A stretch of 35,906 nucleotides of DNA. It comes from Candidatus Palauibacter polyketidifaciens (lineage in GTDB: Bacteria > Gemmatimonadota > Gemmatimonadetes > Palauibacterales > Palauibacteraceae). The stretch is from contig NZ_CANPVO010000043.1 of the NCBI RefSeq assembly GCF_947581785.1, positions 1 to 35,906 of the forward strand. Direction: 5' to 3'. The translations under genes and the position numbers were made by a program. The notes below the pieces were generated by a model, which ran no database searches, was not told the DNA's origin, and worked only from the letters and a program-made list of their open reading frames with translations. Below, piece after piece: positions 1-8,574 of the stretch; the first letter of the stretch is position 1; every line of letters starts with the position of its first letter.

Positions 1-492
1 CCAGTCCTCCATCATCACGTCCCTGTCGAGCTGCCGCTGCATCTCCCGGCCCTCGTCGTCGTTGCCCGGATAGCCGCCCAGGGGAGTGAGCGCGTCCGGC
101 CCCAGCGCCACGAAATCCGCAGCGGCGAACCTGCGCACCACATCTTCGATGTAGGGGTTCAGGCCGCGATTCTCGTGAATGACCAGGACCGCGGGCATGG
201 GCTCCGTCGCGCCGGCGGGCACGGCCAGGTAGCCGCGCATGGTGCCCGATCCGCTCGGCGACGGGTAGGTGACGTACTCCTGCCGGATCCGGGCATCGTC
301 CCGCGCAACGTGCCGCGCCCATGCGTAATTGGGACGAAGGGCCTGGAGGACCGCGACAGCGGCGGCGCCGCTGCCCAGCACCTTGCCGGCCCCCTCCAGG
401 AAGTCTCGCCGATGGATGTAGCCGTGTACGTAGCCATCGAAGAGGGCCAGCACCTCCTGGGGGAAATCGCTTGCCTTCTTTCGCGCCGTCAT
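1..492 (-). CDS. Dienelactone hydrolase family protein (C-terminus cut off by window edge)
   Basis: The 164 residues visible begin at an ATG preceded by a good AAAGGAGG ribosome site 5 bases upstream of the start region. Residues 19-50 (DGYVHG, then RRDFLEGAGKVLG and a hydrophobic stretch) match the N-terminal export-like leader typical of YghX-type dienelactone hydrolases. From about residue 70 the alpha/beta-hydrolase begins, with the HENRG motif at 106-110, which in the family carries the glutamate that partners the catalytic cysteine. The catalytic Cys, Asp and His would lie beyond base 1 and cannot be checked. Family members hydrolyse cyclic or activated esters; the substrate here is unknown. 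It is divergent from glyS, with a 138-base gap between them. Confidence 0.85.
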   Translation of the reverse strand, partial: MTARKKASDFPQEVLALFDGYVHGYIHRRDFLEGAGKVLGSGAAAVAVLQALRPNYAWARHVARDDARIRQEYVTYPSPSGSGTMRGYLAVPAGATEPMPAVLVIHENRGLNPYIEDVVRRFAAADFVALGPDALTPLGGYPGNDDEGREMQRQLDRDVMMEDW

Positions 493-630
493 GGGGAGTC
501 CTCCTTTGGTGTCACCCGAACCTATCACGCTTTGCCACCGACTGCGGGCTGCGGCTATCGTTGCGGCTCGCTAGCCTCGTCCAGCCTATTCCGCCGCCGC
601 GCCCGGCGCGAGCGGCTGTCGAAGATACCC

Positions 631-2007
631 ATGACCGACAACACGAACACGGATTCCACCGCCGATTCGGGGCATCCGCCCGGGCTGATGGAGAAGCTCG
701 TGTCCCTCGCCAAGCGGCGCGGGTTCGTCTTCCAGTCCTCCGAGATCTACGGCGGCGTGGGGTCCGTCTACGATTACGGCCCGCTCGGCATCGAGCTCAA
801 GAACCGCATCCAGGATCTCTGGTGGCGCGAGATGGTGTACCGCCACCCGAACATCGTCGGGCTCGACGCGGGGATCCTCATGAACCCCGAGGTGTGGGTC
901 GCGAGCGGACACGTGGGTGCGTTCACGGACCCGCTCGTCGAGTGCCGGAGCTGTCACCGCCGCTTCCGCGCGGACGACCTCCCGCAACTGGAGGCGGGAA
1001 AGCCCGAGGCGCAGCAGTGTGCGGTGTGCGGGACTACGGGACAGTGGACGGACCCCCGTCAGTTCAACCTCATGTTCAAGACGTTCATGGGAGTGGTGGA
1101 GGACGAGGCCTCGACCGTCTACCTGCGGCCGGAGACGGCGCAGGGGATCTTCGTCAACTTCCGGAACGTGCAGGAGTCGGTGCGCCAGAAGGTCCCGTTC
1201 GGGATCGCGCAGGTGGGGAAGGCGTTCCGCAACGAGATCACGCCCGGGAACTTCATCTTCCGCACGCGCGAATTCGAGCAGATGGAGATGCAGTTCTTCT
1301 GCGCGCCGGGGACGGAGGACGAGTGGTTCGAGACGTGGAAGGAACGGCGCATGGCGTGGGTCGAGACGCTGGGCATCCGGCCGGAGCGGCTGCGCTATCA
1401 CCGCCACGGGCCGGATGAACTCGCCCACTACTGCAGGGACGCGTCGGACATCCAGTACCGGTTCCCGTTCGGGTGGCAGGAGTTCGAGGGGATCCACAAC
1501 CGGACGGACTACGACCTCGGGCGCCACCAGGAGCACTCGGGGAAGAAGCTGGAGTACTTCGACCAGCCGGCGAACCGGAAGTACGTGCCGTTCGTGATCG
1601 AGACCTCGGCGGGACTCAGCCGCACCCTTCTCGTCGTGCTGGCCGACGCCTACGACGAGGAGGACGTCGGGGGCCAGCAGCGCGTTGTGCTGCGGCTCAA
1701 GCCCGCGCTGGCGCCCTTCCACGCGGCGGTCTTCCCGCTCGTGAAGAAAGACGGGATGCCGGAGATCGCCGAGAAGCTGGCGGCCGATCTGCGGGGGCAG
1801 TTCAACGTCATGTACGACATTGCGGGGTCGATCGGAAAGCGGTACCGGAGGCAGGACGAGGCGGGAACGCCGTTCTGCCTGACCATCGATGGCCAGACGC
1901 TCGAGGATGAGACGTGCACGGTGCGCGATCGGGATTCGCTCGAGCAGACGCGCGTGCCGCTGTCGGGCGTCGCGGCGTGGCTCGGCGCCGCGATCGGCGG
2001 CGCCTGA
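631..2007 (+). CDS. glyS: Glycine--tRNA ligase, single-chain alpha2 type
   Basis: Charges tRNA-Gly with glycine in the cytoplasm. The 458-residue length matches the bacterial/eukaryotic-like alpha2 class II enzyme rather than the alpha2beta2 form. Visible marks are the opening helix EKLVSLAKRRGFVFQSSEIY (21-40), a zinc-ribbon-like insertion with CRSC (105-108) and CAVC (130-133), class II motif 2 around GKAFRNEITPG (197-207) with the following FRTREFEQMEM, and motif 3 ETSAGLSR (324-331). A C-terminal anticodon-binding domain starts near 360. The ATG at 631 gives a 20-residue polar leader; ATG 688 is an alternative start closer to the usual family N-terminus. Neither has a clear ribosome site. 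It heads a co-directional run reaching the desaturase gene at 10814. Confidence 0.95.
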   Translation: MTDNTNTDSTADSGHPPGLMEKLVSLAKRRGFVFQSSEIYGGVGSVYDYGPLGIELKNRIQDLWWREMVYRHPNIVGLDAGILMNPEVWVASGHVGAFTDPLVECRSCHRRFRADDLPQLEAGKPEAQQCAVCGTTGQWTDPRQFNLMFKTFMGVVEDEASTVYLRPETAQGIFVNFRNVQESVRQKVPFGIAQVGKAFRNEITPGNFIFRTREFEQMEMQFFCAPGTEDEWFETWKERRMAWVETLGIRPERLRYHRHGPDELAHYCRDASDIQYRFPFGWQEFEGIHNRTDYDLGRHQEHSGKKLEYFDQPANRKYVPFVIETSAGLSRTLLVVLADAYDEEDVGGQQRVVLRLKPALAPFHAAVFPLVKKDGMPEIAEKLAADLRGQFNVMYDIAGSIGKRYRRQDEAGTPFCLTIDGQTLEDETCTVRDRDSLEQTRVPLSGVAAWLGAAIGGA

Positions 2008-2022
2008 TCGGGCGGGGCGCGC

Positions 2023-3513
2023 GTGCCGTTTCGCGTAGCGGAGATCCGTGACCGGGCCCAACGCCTGCAGAGCGCCCTGGCGCGCGCTCGGTACCGGCTC
2101 CGCAGCGGGCTGGACGAGCGGTCCTCGATCGCGTCGCTGTACGGGCAACACCGATTTCTCCGCAGCCCCGGAGTGCTTCAGGCGATTCAGCGCGACCTTT
2201 CGGAGGCGCACGGAGATGAGCGCCGACGCCTGAAGACGCTCTTCAACTGGGTCGCGGGCCAGCAGATCGAGGCCGAACTCGCCCCGCTGGAAGACGAACT
2301 GCGGTTGTGGGAGACCGGGACGACCGTCTCCCTCGCCGAGCGGGAGATCCCGCTGAGACGCGTCCCGGACTGGATCGTCCGCGCGGAGGATCGGGGCGAG
2401 CGGCTGGGGTGGGAGGCGGCGCGCCACCGCCGGATCGAAGAGGCCGCGGCGCTCCGGCTCGATGTCGTGCACCGGGGACGCGAGGCCGTGGTTCAACTCG
2501 GCCTCGGGGAGTACTACGAGGCGCGGGAGCGGCTGGCCGGCCTGGACCTGCAGCGCCTGGAGCGCGATGCGAGGGCGATCCTCGAGGGGACGGAAGCACG
2601 CTACCGGCGGATGTTCGCCGCAGAGGCGGAGGCTCGCCTCGATCTGCGCGAGGGGCCGCCTTCGCGGGCCGACGCGCGTTGGCTGATGGGGATGCGCCGG
2701 CTCGGGCGGCACTTCGAGATCGAGCCGTTCGCCGCGAATCTTCGCCGCGCCATCGAAGTCATGGGGCTCGGCCGGGTGTTCGATCGCTCCGTGCGCATCG
2801 ACATCGACCGGCGGCGGCTCAAGGATGAACGGTCGTTCACGGCGGTCATCGACGTGCCCGGCGACGTGCGGCTCGTCGTGTGTCCGCTGGGCGGCTGGAT
2901 CGACGCGCGCCGCCTGCTCCACGAAACGGGACACGCGCTACACTACACGCACGCGTCCGCCGCGCTCTCGTGGGAGGAGCGGGTGCTGGGCGACGATTCG
3001 ATCGGCGAGTCCTTCGGGCTTGTGTTCGACTCGCTGACACTTGATCGCGTCTGGGTCGAATCCGCGACGGGGCTCAAGGGCGACGCGCTGGAGGATTATC
3101 GGCAACTCGCGGGCTTCCTCAGGCTCTACCGTCTGCGCCGGGACGCCGCGCGGTTTCTCTGGGAGCTGGAGCTGGCCCGGGCGCAGCGGCCCGGCGAACA
3201 GGCCGATCGATACGCCGCGCTGCTGAGCGAAGCGACCGGGTTCGCGCACCATCCGGGCACCTACCTCACGGATCATCGCCGTGGCTTCCAGGCCGCGCGG
3301 CGCCTGCGGGGCTGGATGCTCAGCTCGATTATCATCGATCGCCTGAACAAGCGCTTCGGGGCCCAATGGCACCGCACGGGCGCGGCGGGCAAGTTCCTGC
3401 TCGAGGTGCTCTCGGCCGGCCGGCGCGAAGACGCCGCACAGCTCGCCCCCCAGTTCGGCGTGGAGGGGCTGACGCCCGAGATGTTGCTCGCGCGCGTCGA
3501 ACGCTGGCAGTGA
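2023..3513 (+). CDS. Putative M3-like gluzincin metallopeptidase
   Basis: A 496-residue protein with GTG start 15 bases after glyS. It carries HETGHALHY at 300-308 (HExxH zinc motif) and a downstream ESFGLVFDS with Glu329 positioned as the third zinc ligand, a layout seen in oligoendopeptidase F/M3 and related peptidases. Everything before residue 270 is helical and rich in Arg/Glu, fitting the helical bowl that covers the active site in M3-type enzymes. There is no signal peptide, so a cytoplasmic oligopeptidase is likely. Overall similarity to classical PepF is low by eye, so family level is an inference from the motif and architecture. Its stop is 10 bases before the next start, so co-transcription is likely. 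Confidence 0.72.
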   Translation: MPFRVAEIRDRAQRLQSALARARYRLRSGLDERSSIASLYGQHRFLRSPGVLQAIQRDLSEAHGDERRRLKTLFNWVAGQQIEAELAPLEDELRLWETGTTVSLAEREIPLRRVPDWIVRAEDRGERLGWEAARHRRIEEAAALRLDVVHRGREAVVQLGLGEYYEARERLAGLDLQRLERDARAILEGTEARYRRMFAAEAEARLDLREGPPSRADARWLMGMRRLGRHFEIEPFAANLRRAIEVMGLGRVFDRSVRIDIDRRRLKDERSFTAVIDVPGDVRLVVCPLGGWIDARRLLHETGHALHYTHASAALSWEERVLGDDSIGESFGLVFDSLTLDRVWVESATGLKGDALEDYRQLAGFLRLYRLRRDAARFLWELELARAQRPGEQADRYAALLSEATGFAHHPGTYLTDHRRGFQAARRLRGWMLSSIIIDRLNKRFGAQWHRTGAAGKFLLEVLSAGRREDAAQLAPQFGVEGLTPEMLLARVERWQ

Positions 3514-3523
3514 GCGGACGGCG

Positions 3524-4519
3524 GTGAGCGGGCTGCGCTGGCCCGGCAGGTTCGCGCTGGGCGCGGCGGCCGGGCTCGCAGGCGCCGCGTGGTGGCTGGC
3601 CATGACGCGCCGCAACGAGGCGCTGGTGCGGCCGCCCGTTCGGGACGGCTCCGGCGAGGCGCTCCCCGGCGGAGTCATCGAGTACTCCGACGGCGAGAAG
3701 GTCGAGTACATCGATGCCGGGTCGGGGGATGCGCTCGTATGGGTCCCCGGCGCGGACGGACCGAAGGAGACGTTCCGCTATCAGCTGCCGAGCTTCGCCA
3801 GGCGCCATCGCGTCGTATGCGCGGATCTGCGGCGTGAGTTTACGACGACCGATGGCTTCGACCGCCTGGTCGACGATGTGGCCGAACTCGTCGCCGCGCG
3901 CGACGTCGAGCGCTTCGTGCTCATCGGGACGAGCCTCGGGAGCGCGATCACGATGCGCTTCGCGAGCCGGTTTCCGGAGCGTCTGCGGGGGATCGTGCTG
4001 TGCAACCCGCTGGCGCGCGTCTCCTACCGCCACGTCGGCTTCAACCGGGCCGCGCTCATCCCTCTCGCCATGCTGACGACCCGCTATCTCCCGACGGAAC
4101 TCTCCCGCGGTCTGGCGCGGGTCTGGAGCCGTCTCGGCGTCTGGATCTTCGACGACTCGCCGGGTCGGGACGCCCTGATCGAGTACGCGCTCTTCACCGG
4201 GCCGCGCACCGTCCGCCCCACCGTCTCCGACCGCCGCGTGTCGGGCCTGCGGCGGGTGGATCTGCGAGCGGACCTGCCGGACATCGCGCTGCCTGCGCTC
4301 GTGGTGAAGGGCCCACGCGACGAGTATTGTCCGGTGGACTGGGCGCGCGAGATCACCGAACTGCTGCCCGCTGCCGAGTACGTCCCCATTCGCGGCACCG
4401 GACACTGCTCGCACATTTCGCGCCCCGGCGCCTTCAATGAGACACTGGACGATTGGCTCCGGCGGCTCCCGGCGCGCGCGGAAGAGGAAGAAACGTCAGT
4501 CGAGAGAGGCGACGCATGA
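3524..4519 (+). CDS. Alpha/beta hydrolase with N-terminal membrane anchor
   Basis: A 331-residue protein from a GTG start. Residues 9-27 are hydrophobic (one membrane segment or uncleaved signal). The alpha/beta-hydrolase core has the nucleophile elbow GTSLGS (135-140, Ser137), a likely acid Asp266 in GPRDEYCP, and His294 in GTGHCSH. The oxyanion-region sequence is WVPGADGP (73-80) rather than the common HGxP. The substrate cannot be told; esterase, lipase or haloperoxidase-like activity are all possible. The stop codon overlaps the next ATG by four bases (ATGA), so translation is probably coupled to the transporter gene that follows. Confidence 0.85.
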   Translation: MSGLRWPGRFALGAAAGLAGAAWWLAMTRRNEALVRPPVRDGSGEALPGGVIEYSDGEKVEYIDAGSGDALVWVPGADGPKETFRYQLPSFARRHRVVCADLRREFTTTDGFDRLVDDVAELVAARDVERFVLIGTSLGSAITMRFASRFPERLRGIVLCNPLARVSYRHVGFNRAALIPLAMLTTRYLPTELSRGLARVWSRLGVWIFDDSPGRDALIEYALFTGPRTVRPTVSDRRVSGLRRVDLRADLPDIALPALVVKGPRDEYCPVDWAREITELLPAAEYVPIRGTGHCSHISRPGAFNETLDDWLRRLPARAEEEETSVERGDA

Positions 4520-6003
4520 CGAATCCCGTCTTCAGTTCCCGGGCCGCGATGATGCTGGCCATGCTCGGGATGGCCGTCGGAACCGGCAACATCTGGCGCT
4601 TCCCGCGCATCGCGGCCTCCAACGGGGGCGGCTCGTTCCTCGTCGCGTGGGTCGTCTTCCTCCTCCTCTGGTCCGTGCCCCTGATCCTCACGGAGTTCGC
4701 CACCGGCAAGGCGGCGCGCTCCGGCCCGATCGGCGCCTTCACGAAGCTGGCCGGGAAGCAATACAGCTGGATGGGCGCGTGGATCGCCTTCGTCTCGACC
4801 GCGATCATGTTCTACTACACGGTCGTGATGGGATGGACGCTCCGGTATCTGTTCGGAGCCGTCACCCGGACCGTGCCCACCGCCCCCTGCGAGGCCGGTG
4901 CCGCGACCTGCGTGGGGCCGCAGGAATACTGGGACGGTTTCATCGGTTCCGGATGGCCGATCCTGACGCACGCCCTCGCGATCGCGCTCGCGGTGATGGT
5001 GGTGCTGCGCGGCGTGAAGGGGATCGAGCGCGCCGCGCGTTTCCTCATTCCGAGTCTGCTCCTCCTCGTCCTGGCGCTGACGATCCGGGCGGTCACGCTC
5101 CCGGGCGCGAGTGCGGGTCTCGCGTTCCTCTTCACCCCCGACTGGGCGATGCTGGGCAACGCCTCGATCTGGCTCGAGGCCCTTACACAGAACGCCTGGG
5201 ACACCGGGGCGGGCTGGGGGCTGATCACGGCGTACGCGATCTACATGAAGAAACGCGAAGACACCACGCTGAACGCCTTCATGCTGGGCTTCGGGAACAA
5301 CTCCGTGTCGCTGCTGGCCGGGATCATGGTGCTCTGCACGGTGTTCGCGATCCTGCCCAACGCGGCGGACCAGATCGTGGGGGCCGGGAACGAGGGCCTC
5401 ACCTTCATCTGGGTGCCGCAACTCTTCGGTCTCATGCCGGGCGGCTCCGTGTTCATGGTCCTCTTTTTCCTCGCGCTCGTCTTCGCTGCCTGGAGCAGCC
5501 TCATCGCGATGATCGAGATGGCCAGTCGCGTCCTCACCGACGCGGGCATCGCGCGGAAGCGGGCCGTGCTGACGATCGGCGGTCTCGGGCTGGTCCTCGG
5601 ACTCCCGTCGGCGATCTGGATCGAGGTCTTCCGGAACCAGGACTGGGTGTGGGGCGTCGGACTGATGCTCAGCGGCCTCTTCTTCTCGGTCATGGTCATG
5701 CGGCACGGCGTGGACCGCTTCCGCAGGCGGCTCGTGAACAGCGAGGGGAGCGATCTCGTGGTCGGGCGCTGGTGGAACGTCGTCATTCGGCTCGTCGCCG
5801 TGCAGTCGGTCGTGATCATGGTCTGGTGGCTGTGGCAGGCCGTCGACTTCAACGACCTCGCCGGGTCGTTCACGCTCTTCTCCGAGTTCAACGCCGGGAC
5901 GGTGCTCATCCAATGGGCGATCGCGATCGCCGCCTTCCTGGGCCTCAACCGCTGGCTGGCCGCCAACGCGGCGGGCTCGGCGGCTTCGGGGGAAAAAGCC
6001 TGA
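4516..6003 (+). CDS. Sodium-dependent transporter, neurotransmitter:sodium symporter family
   Basis: An inner-membrane secondary transporter of 495 residues with 11-12 predicted membrane helices, the normal size for bacterial LeuT-like proteins. The TM1 signature GTGNIWRFP at 22-30 is diagnostic for the family, where the unwound part of TM1 binds sodium and substrate. NGGGSFLVAWVVFLLLW follows as TM2. TM6 contains an unwound region near the stretch NAWDTGAGWG (about 232-241), which is the usual substrate site. The family moves amino acids or amines with sodium; the exact substrate cannot be read. The start is fixed by the ATGA overlap with the preceding hydrolase gene. Confidence 0.93.
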   Translation: MTNPVFSSRAAMMLAMLGMAVGTGNIWRFPRIAASNGGGSFLVAWVVFLLLWSVPLILTEFATGKAARSGPIGAFTKLAGKQYSWMGAWIAFVSTAIMFYYTVVMGWTLRYLFGAVTRTVPTAPCEAGAATCVGPQEYWDGFIGSGWPILTHALAIALAVMVVLRGVKGIERAARFLIPSLLLLVLALTIRAVTLPGASAGLAFLFTPDWAMLGNASIWLEALTQNAWDTGAGWGLITAYAIYMKKREDTTLNAFMLGFGNNSVSLLAGIMVLCTVFAILPNAADQIVGAGNEGLTFIWVPQLFGLMPGGSVFMVLFFLALVFAAWSSLIAMIEMASRVLTDAGIARKRAVLTIGGLGLVLGLPSAIWIEVFRNQDWVWGVGLMLSGLFFSVMVMRHGVDRFRRRLVNSEGSDLVVGRWWNVVIRLVAVQSVVIMVWWLWQAVDFNDLAGSFTLFSEFNAGTVLIQWAIAIAAFLGLNRWLAANAAGSAASGEKA

Positions 6004-6027
6004 CGGGGGCGGCGACCGTCCGATCGC

Positions 6028-6053
6028 GCGGTGAACTTCAGCGGTGAACTTCA
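6028..6053 (+). repeat. 13-bp tandem duplication over the zincin start
   Basis: The unit GCGGTGAACTTCA occurs twice in a row (6028-6040 and 6041-6053). Each copy contains a GTG codon; the first (6031) is out of frame with the second (6044), and only the second opens the long reading frame of the metallopeptidase. Confidence 0.9.
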
Positions 6054-6745
6054 ACCGGTTCGAGACGGCGGCCCGCCGCATGTGGCACGAGATCCCCGCG
6101 GCGGCGCGGGACGGAGTCGACGGGTTGACGATCGAGCCGGAGGCCGCAAGCCATCCGGATTTCGGCTGGGTGTACACGATGGGGGAGTGCCTCACGGAGG
6201 CGTGGCCGAGCGGCGCCGGCGGGGACGGCGATGTCCGCTCGGAACTCGTCCTCTACCACGGCTCCTTCCGGGCCCTCGCGGGCGAGGATCCCGACTTCGA
6301 CTGGGAGGGCGAGCTGTGGGAGACGATCCTGCACGAACTGCTGCACCACCGGGAATCGGCCGCCGGTGAGGCGGGTCTGGATGCCGTGGACTGGGCGCAC
6401 GAACAGAATCTGCGCCGGCTCGCGGGGGAGCCGTTCGATCCGGACTTCTTCCGGGCGGTGCCGTCCGGCCCGGACGGCGTCGTGAGGCTGGAATCAGAGT
6501 TGTTCGTCGAGTCGACCGTAGCGGAACGCGCGGAGGAGGCGGTCTTCGAATGGCGCGGGCGGCGCTACGCCGTGGAAGCGCCGGCCTCGGCGGTCCGCGC
6601 GTTCGTGGAGGTGTCGAATCTGGCGGCGGGACGGCTGTGCGTCGTCGTGAGCCGCCGCCGTCCGTGGTGGCGTTTCGGACGCGGAGGCCGCCGGGCCGTG
6701 GAACTCACCAGCCCGGCCCACCCCTTGCCCGCGAAGGACGGCTAG
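6044..6745 (+). CDS. Small zincin-like metallopeptidase family protein
   Basis: A 233-residue cytoplasmic protein starting at GTG 6044, which lies in the second copy of a 13-bp tandem repeat. Residues 1-115 resemble the 'possible zinc metallopeptidase' family: MNFNRFETAARRM opening, then ETILHELLHHRE with HELLH at 97-101 as the zinc-binding HExxH. The C-terminal half (about 140-220) is an added region ending in an Arg-rich segment (RRRPWWRFGRGGRR) and is not part of the usual ~120-residue family core. The biological substrate of this family is not established. It sits 4 bases before the M50 protease gene, suggesting a shared transcript. Confidence 0.75.
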   Translation: MNFNRFETAARRMWHEIPAAARDGVDGLTIEPEAASHPDFGWVYTMGECLTEAWPSGAGGDGDVRSELVLYHGSFRALAGEDPDFDWEGELWETILHELLHHRESAAGEAGLDAVDWAHEQNLRRLAGEPFDPDFFRAVPSGPDGVVRLESELFVESTVAERAEEAVFEWRGRRYAVEAPASAVRAFVEVSNLAAGRLCVVVSRRRPWWRFGRGGRRAVELTSPAHPLPAKDG

Positions 6746-6749
6746 GGCC

Positions 6750-7910
6750 GTGCCGCTGTTCGGCAGCTTCCGGATCGGACGCTGGTTCGGTTTCCCCATC
6801 CGGATCGACTATTCGTGGTTCCCGATCGCCGCGCTCGTGATCTGGACCTTCACCACGCGCGAATTCCCGCGGGCGCTGCCCTTCTATCCCTCCTCCACGT
6901 ACCTCGCGATGGGAACGGCGGCGGCGCTCCTCTTCTTCCTCTCCGTGCTCCTGCACGAACTGGGTCACGCCCTGGCGGGCCGGGCGCGGGGCGTGGAGGT
7001 CGAACACATCACGCTCTTCATCTTCGGCGGCATCGCGCAGGCGCGCGACGAGGCGCGGCGTCCGCTGGACGAGTTCCTGCTCACCGCCGCGGGTCCCCTC
7101 GCGAGCCTGGCGCTGGCCGGCGCGTTTCACGGAGGGTGGGTGGCGGCGGAAGCCTGGGCGGCCCCGGCGCCGGTCGTCACGGTGCTCGAGTTCCTGGCGC
7201 TTCTCAACCTAGTGCTCGCCGTCTTCAACATGATCCCCGGCTTTCCGCTCGACGGCGGGCGGATCTTCCGCTCCATCGTGTGGGCGGTCACCGGAGATCT
7301 CGTCAAGGCGACCCGGTGGGCGACGCACGGGGGGCGACTGTTCGGCGGCGCGCTCATCGTCCTCGGGCTCTTCAACCTGAGCCGCGGGCAGTTCATCTCC
7401 GGCGTGTGGGCGGCCTTCATCGGATGGTTCGTGGTGAATGCGGCCTCGTCGAGCCTGCGGCACTTCGAACTCCGCACGCTCCTGCGCCGGATCCCGGTCG
7501 CGACGATCATGAACCCCCGGCCCCGCATGATCGAGGCGACGTTGCCGGTCGAACGGGCGATATCCGAATACTTTCTACGCGGCGGGGAGGAGGCGTATCC
7601 GGTGTCGCGCGACGGGGATCTGATCGGGGTTGTCGAGACGCGGGCCGTTTCCGCGGTGCCGGAGGAGGCTCGCGCGACGACGCCCGTATCCGCGATCACG
7701 AAACCCGCCGAGGAGTTCCCTTCAGCCCGTCCCGACGAATCCCTGGCGGAAGCCCTGTTCCGGATCCGAGTCCAGGTGTCATACCTGCTGGTGATCGAGG
7801 ACGGGTTCGTCGTCGGCGCGCTCAACCCGCGCGAGGTCAGCGCGCGAGTGCAGCGGCTGCAGCGGATGGGGCTCGTGTCGCTCGGGCCGTCGCCGGCGAG
7901 GAGCGCCTGA
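6750..7910 (+). CDS. Site-2 protease family protein (M50) with C-terminal CBS domains
   Basis: An integral-membrane zinc metalloprotease of 386 residues, GTG start. The catalytic motif HELGH is at 69-73 within a membrane helix, and the third ligand lies in NMIPGFPLDGGRIFRS (Asp168). This order and the short first loop (FGFPIRIDYSWF) match the Rv2625c/SpoIVFB-like group. After about residue 245 a pair of CBS-like segments follows (VATIMNPRP and VSAITKPAEEF), a known fusion that lets nucleotides tune the protease. It would cleave membrane-spanning substrates such as anti-sigma factors; the client is unknown. The neighbouring genes give no anti-sigma candidate. Confidence 0.9.
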   Translation: MPLFGSFRIGRWFGFPIRIDYSWFPIAALVIWTFTTREFPRALPFYPSSTYLAMGTAAALLFFLSVLLHELGHALAGRARGVEVEHITLFIFGGIAQARDEARRPLDEFLLTAAGPLASLALAGAFHGGWVAAEAWAAPAPVVTVLEFLALLNLVLAVFNMIPGFPLDGGRIFRSIVWAVTGDLVKATRWATHGGRLFGGALIVLGLFNLSRGQFISGVWAAFIGWFVVNAASSSLRHFELRTLLRRIPVATIMNPRPRMIEATLPVERAISEYFLRGGEEAYPVSRDGDLIGVVETRAVSAVPEEARATTPVSAITKPAEEFPSARPDESLAEALFRIRVQVSYLLVIEDGFVVGALNPREVSARVQRLQRMGLVSLGPSPARSA

Positions 7911-7914
7911 ACCC

Positions 7915-8574
7915 GTGCCCCGGCCTCGTTCGTGGAAGGCCCGTTCCGAGCTGGCCGCGGCGCTGTCCCCGCGGCTTGCCGCGCTTTATCCGGACCTCAC
8001 CGTCTCGCTGGAGTGGGAGACGCCGCTCGAGCTGATCGTCGCGACGGTGCTCTCGGCCCAGTGCACGGACGAGCGGGTGAACCGGGTCACGCGCACCCTC
8101 TTCCCGGCGTATCCCGACGCCCGCGCGTACGCCGACGCCACGCTGGAGGCGCTTCAGGAGGCCGTGCGCCCGACCGGATTCTTCAACAACAAGGCGCGTC
8201 ACCTGAAAGGACTGGGCCGCCGTCTCGTCGACGTGTATGGCGGGGAAGTCCCGCGGACGATGGAAGACCTGCTCACGCTCCCGGGCGTGGCCCGGAAGAC
8301 CGCGAACGTCGTGCTCTCCAACGCGTTCGGGCTCCACGAGGGCGTGGTCGTGGACACGCACGTGAAGCGGGTGACGCACCGCTTCGGCCTCACGAACGAG
8401 GTCGATCCCCCGAAGGTGGAGAAGGATCTCATGAGGGTGCTGCCCCGCGAGGAATGGCACCCCTTCGCCTGGCGGTCGATCCTCCATGGCCGCACGGTCT
8501 GCCACGCCCGGAAGCCGCGCTGCGGGGAGTGCCCGGTGGCCGATCTGTGCGCGAGCGCCGGGAAGTTCGGGTGA
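7915..8574 (+). CDS. nth: Endonuclease III (DNA glycosylase/AP lyase)
   Basis: Removes oxidised pyrimidines from DNA and nicks the abasic site in base-excision repair. The 219-residue protein has the helix-hairpin-helix LPGVARKTANVVL with catalytic Lys128, the GPD-type VVVDTHVKR with catalytic Asp147, and a [4Fe-4S] loop C196-x6-C203-x2-C206-x5-C212. All key residues are present and length is typical. GTG start, 4 bases after the M50 gene; the stop codon overlaps the GTG of queG, so the two are translationally coupled. Confidence 0.96.
   Translation: MPRPRSWKARSELAAALSPRLAALYPDLTVSLEWETPLELIVATVLSAQCTDERVNRVTRTLFPAYPDARAYADATLEALQEAVRPTGFFNNKARHLKGLGRRLVDVYGGEVPRTMEDLLTLPGVARKTANVVLSNAFGLHEGVVVDTHVKRVTHRFGLTNEVDPPKVEKDLMRVLPREEWHPFAWRSILHGRTVCHARKPRCGECPVADLCASAGKFG

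Noticed and set aside
586..2934. Very long opposite-strand open frames (also minus 8199-10847 and plus 15973-18846)
   Set aside because: They lie antisense to well-recognised genes, have Arg/His/Pro-rich composition without any family motif, and are expected in GC-rich DNA.
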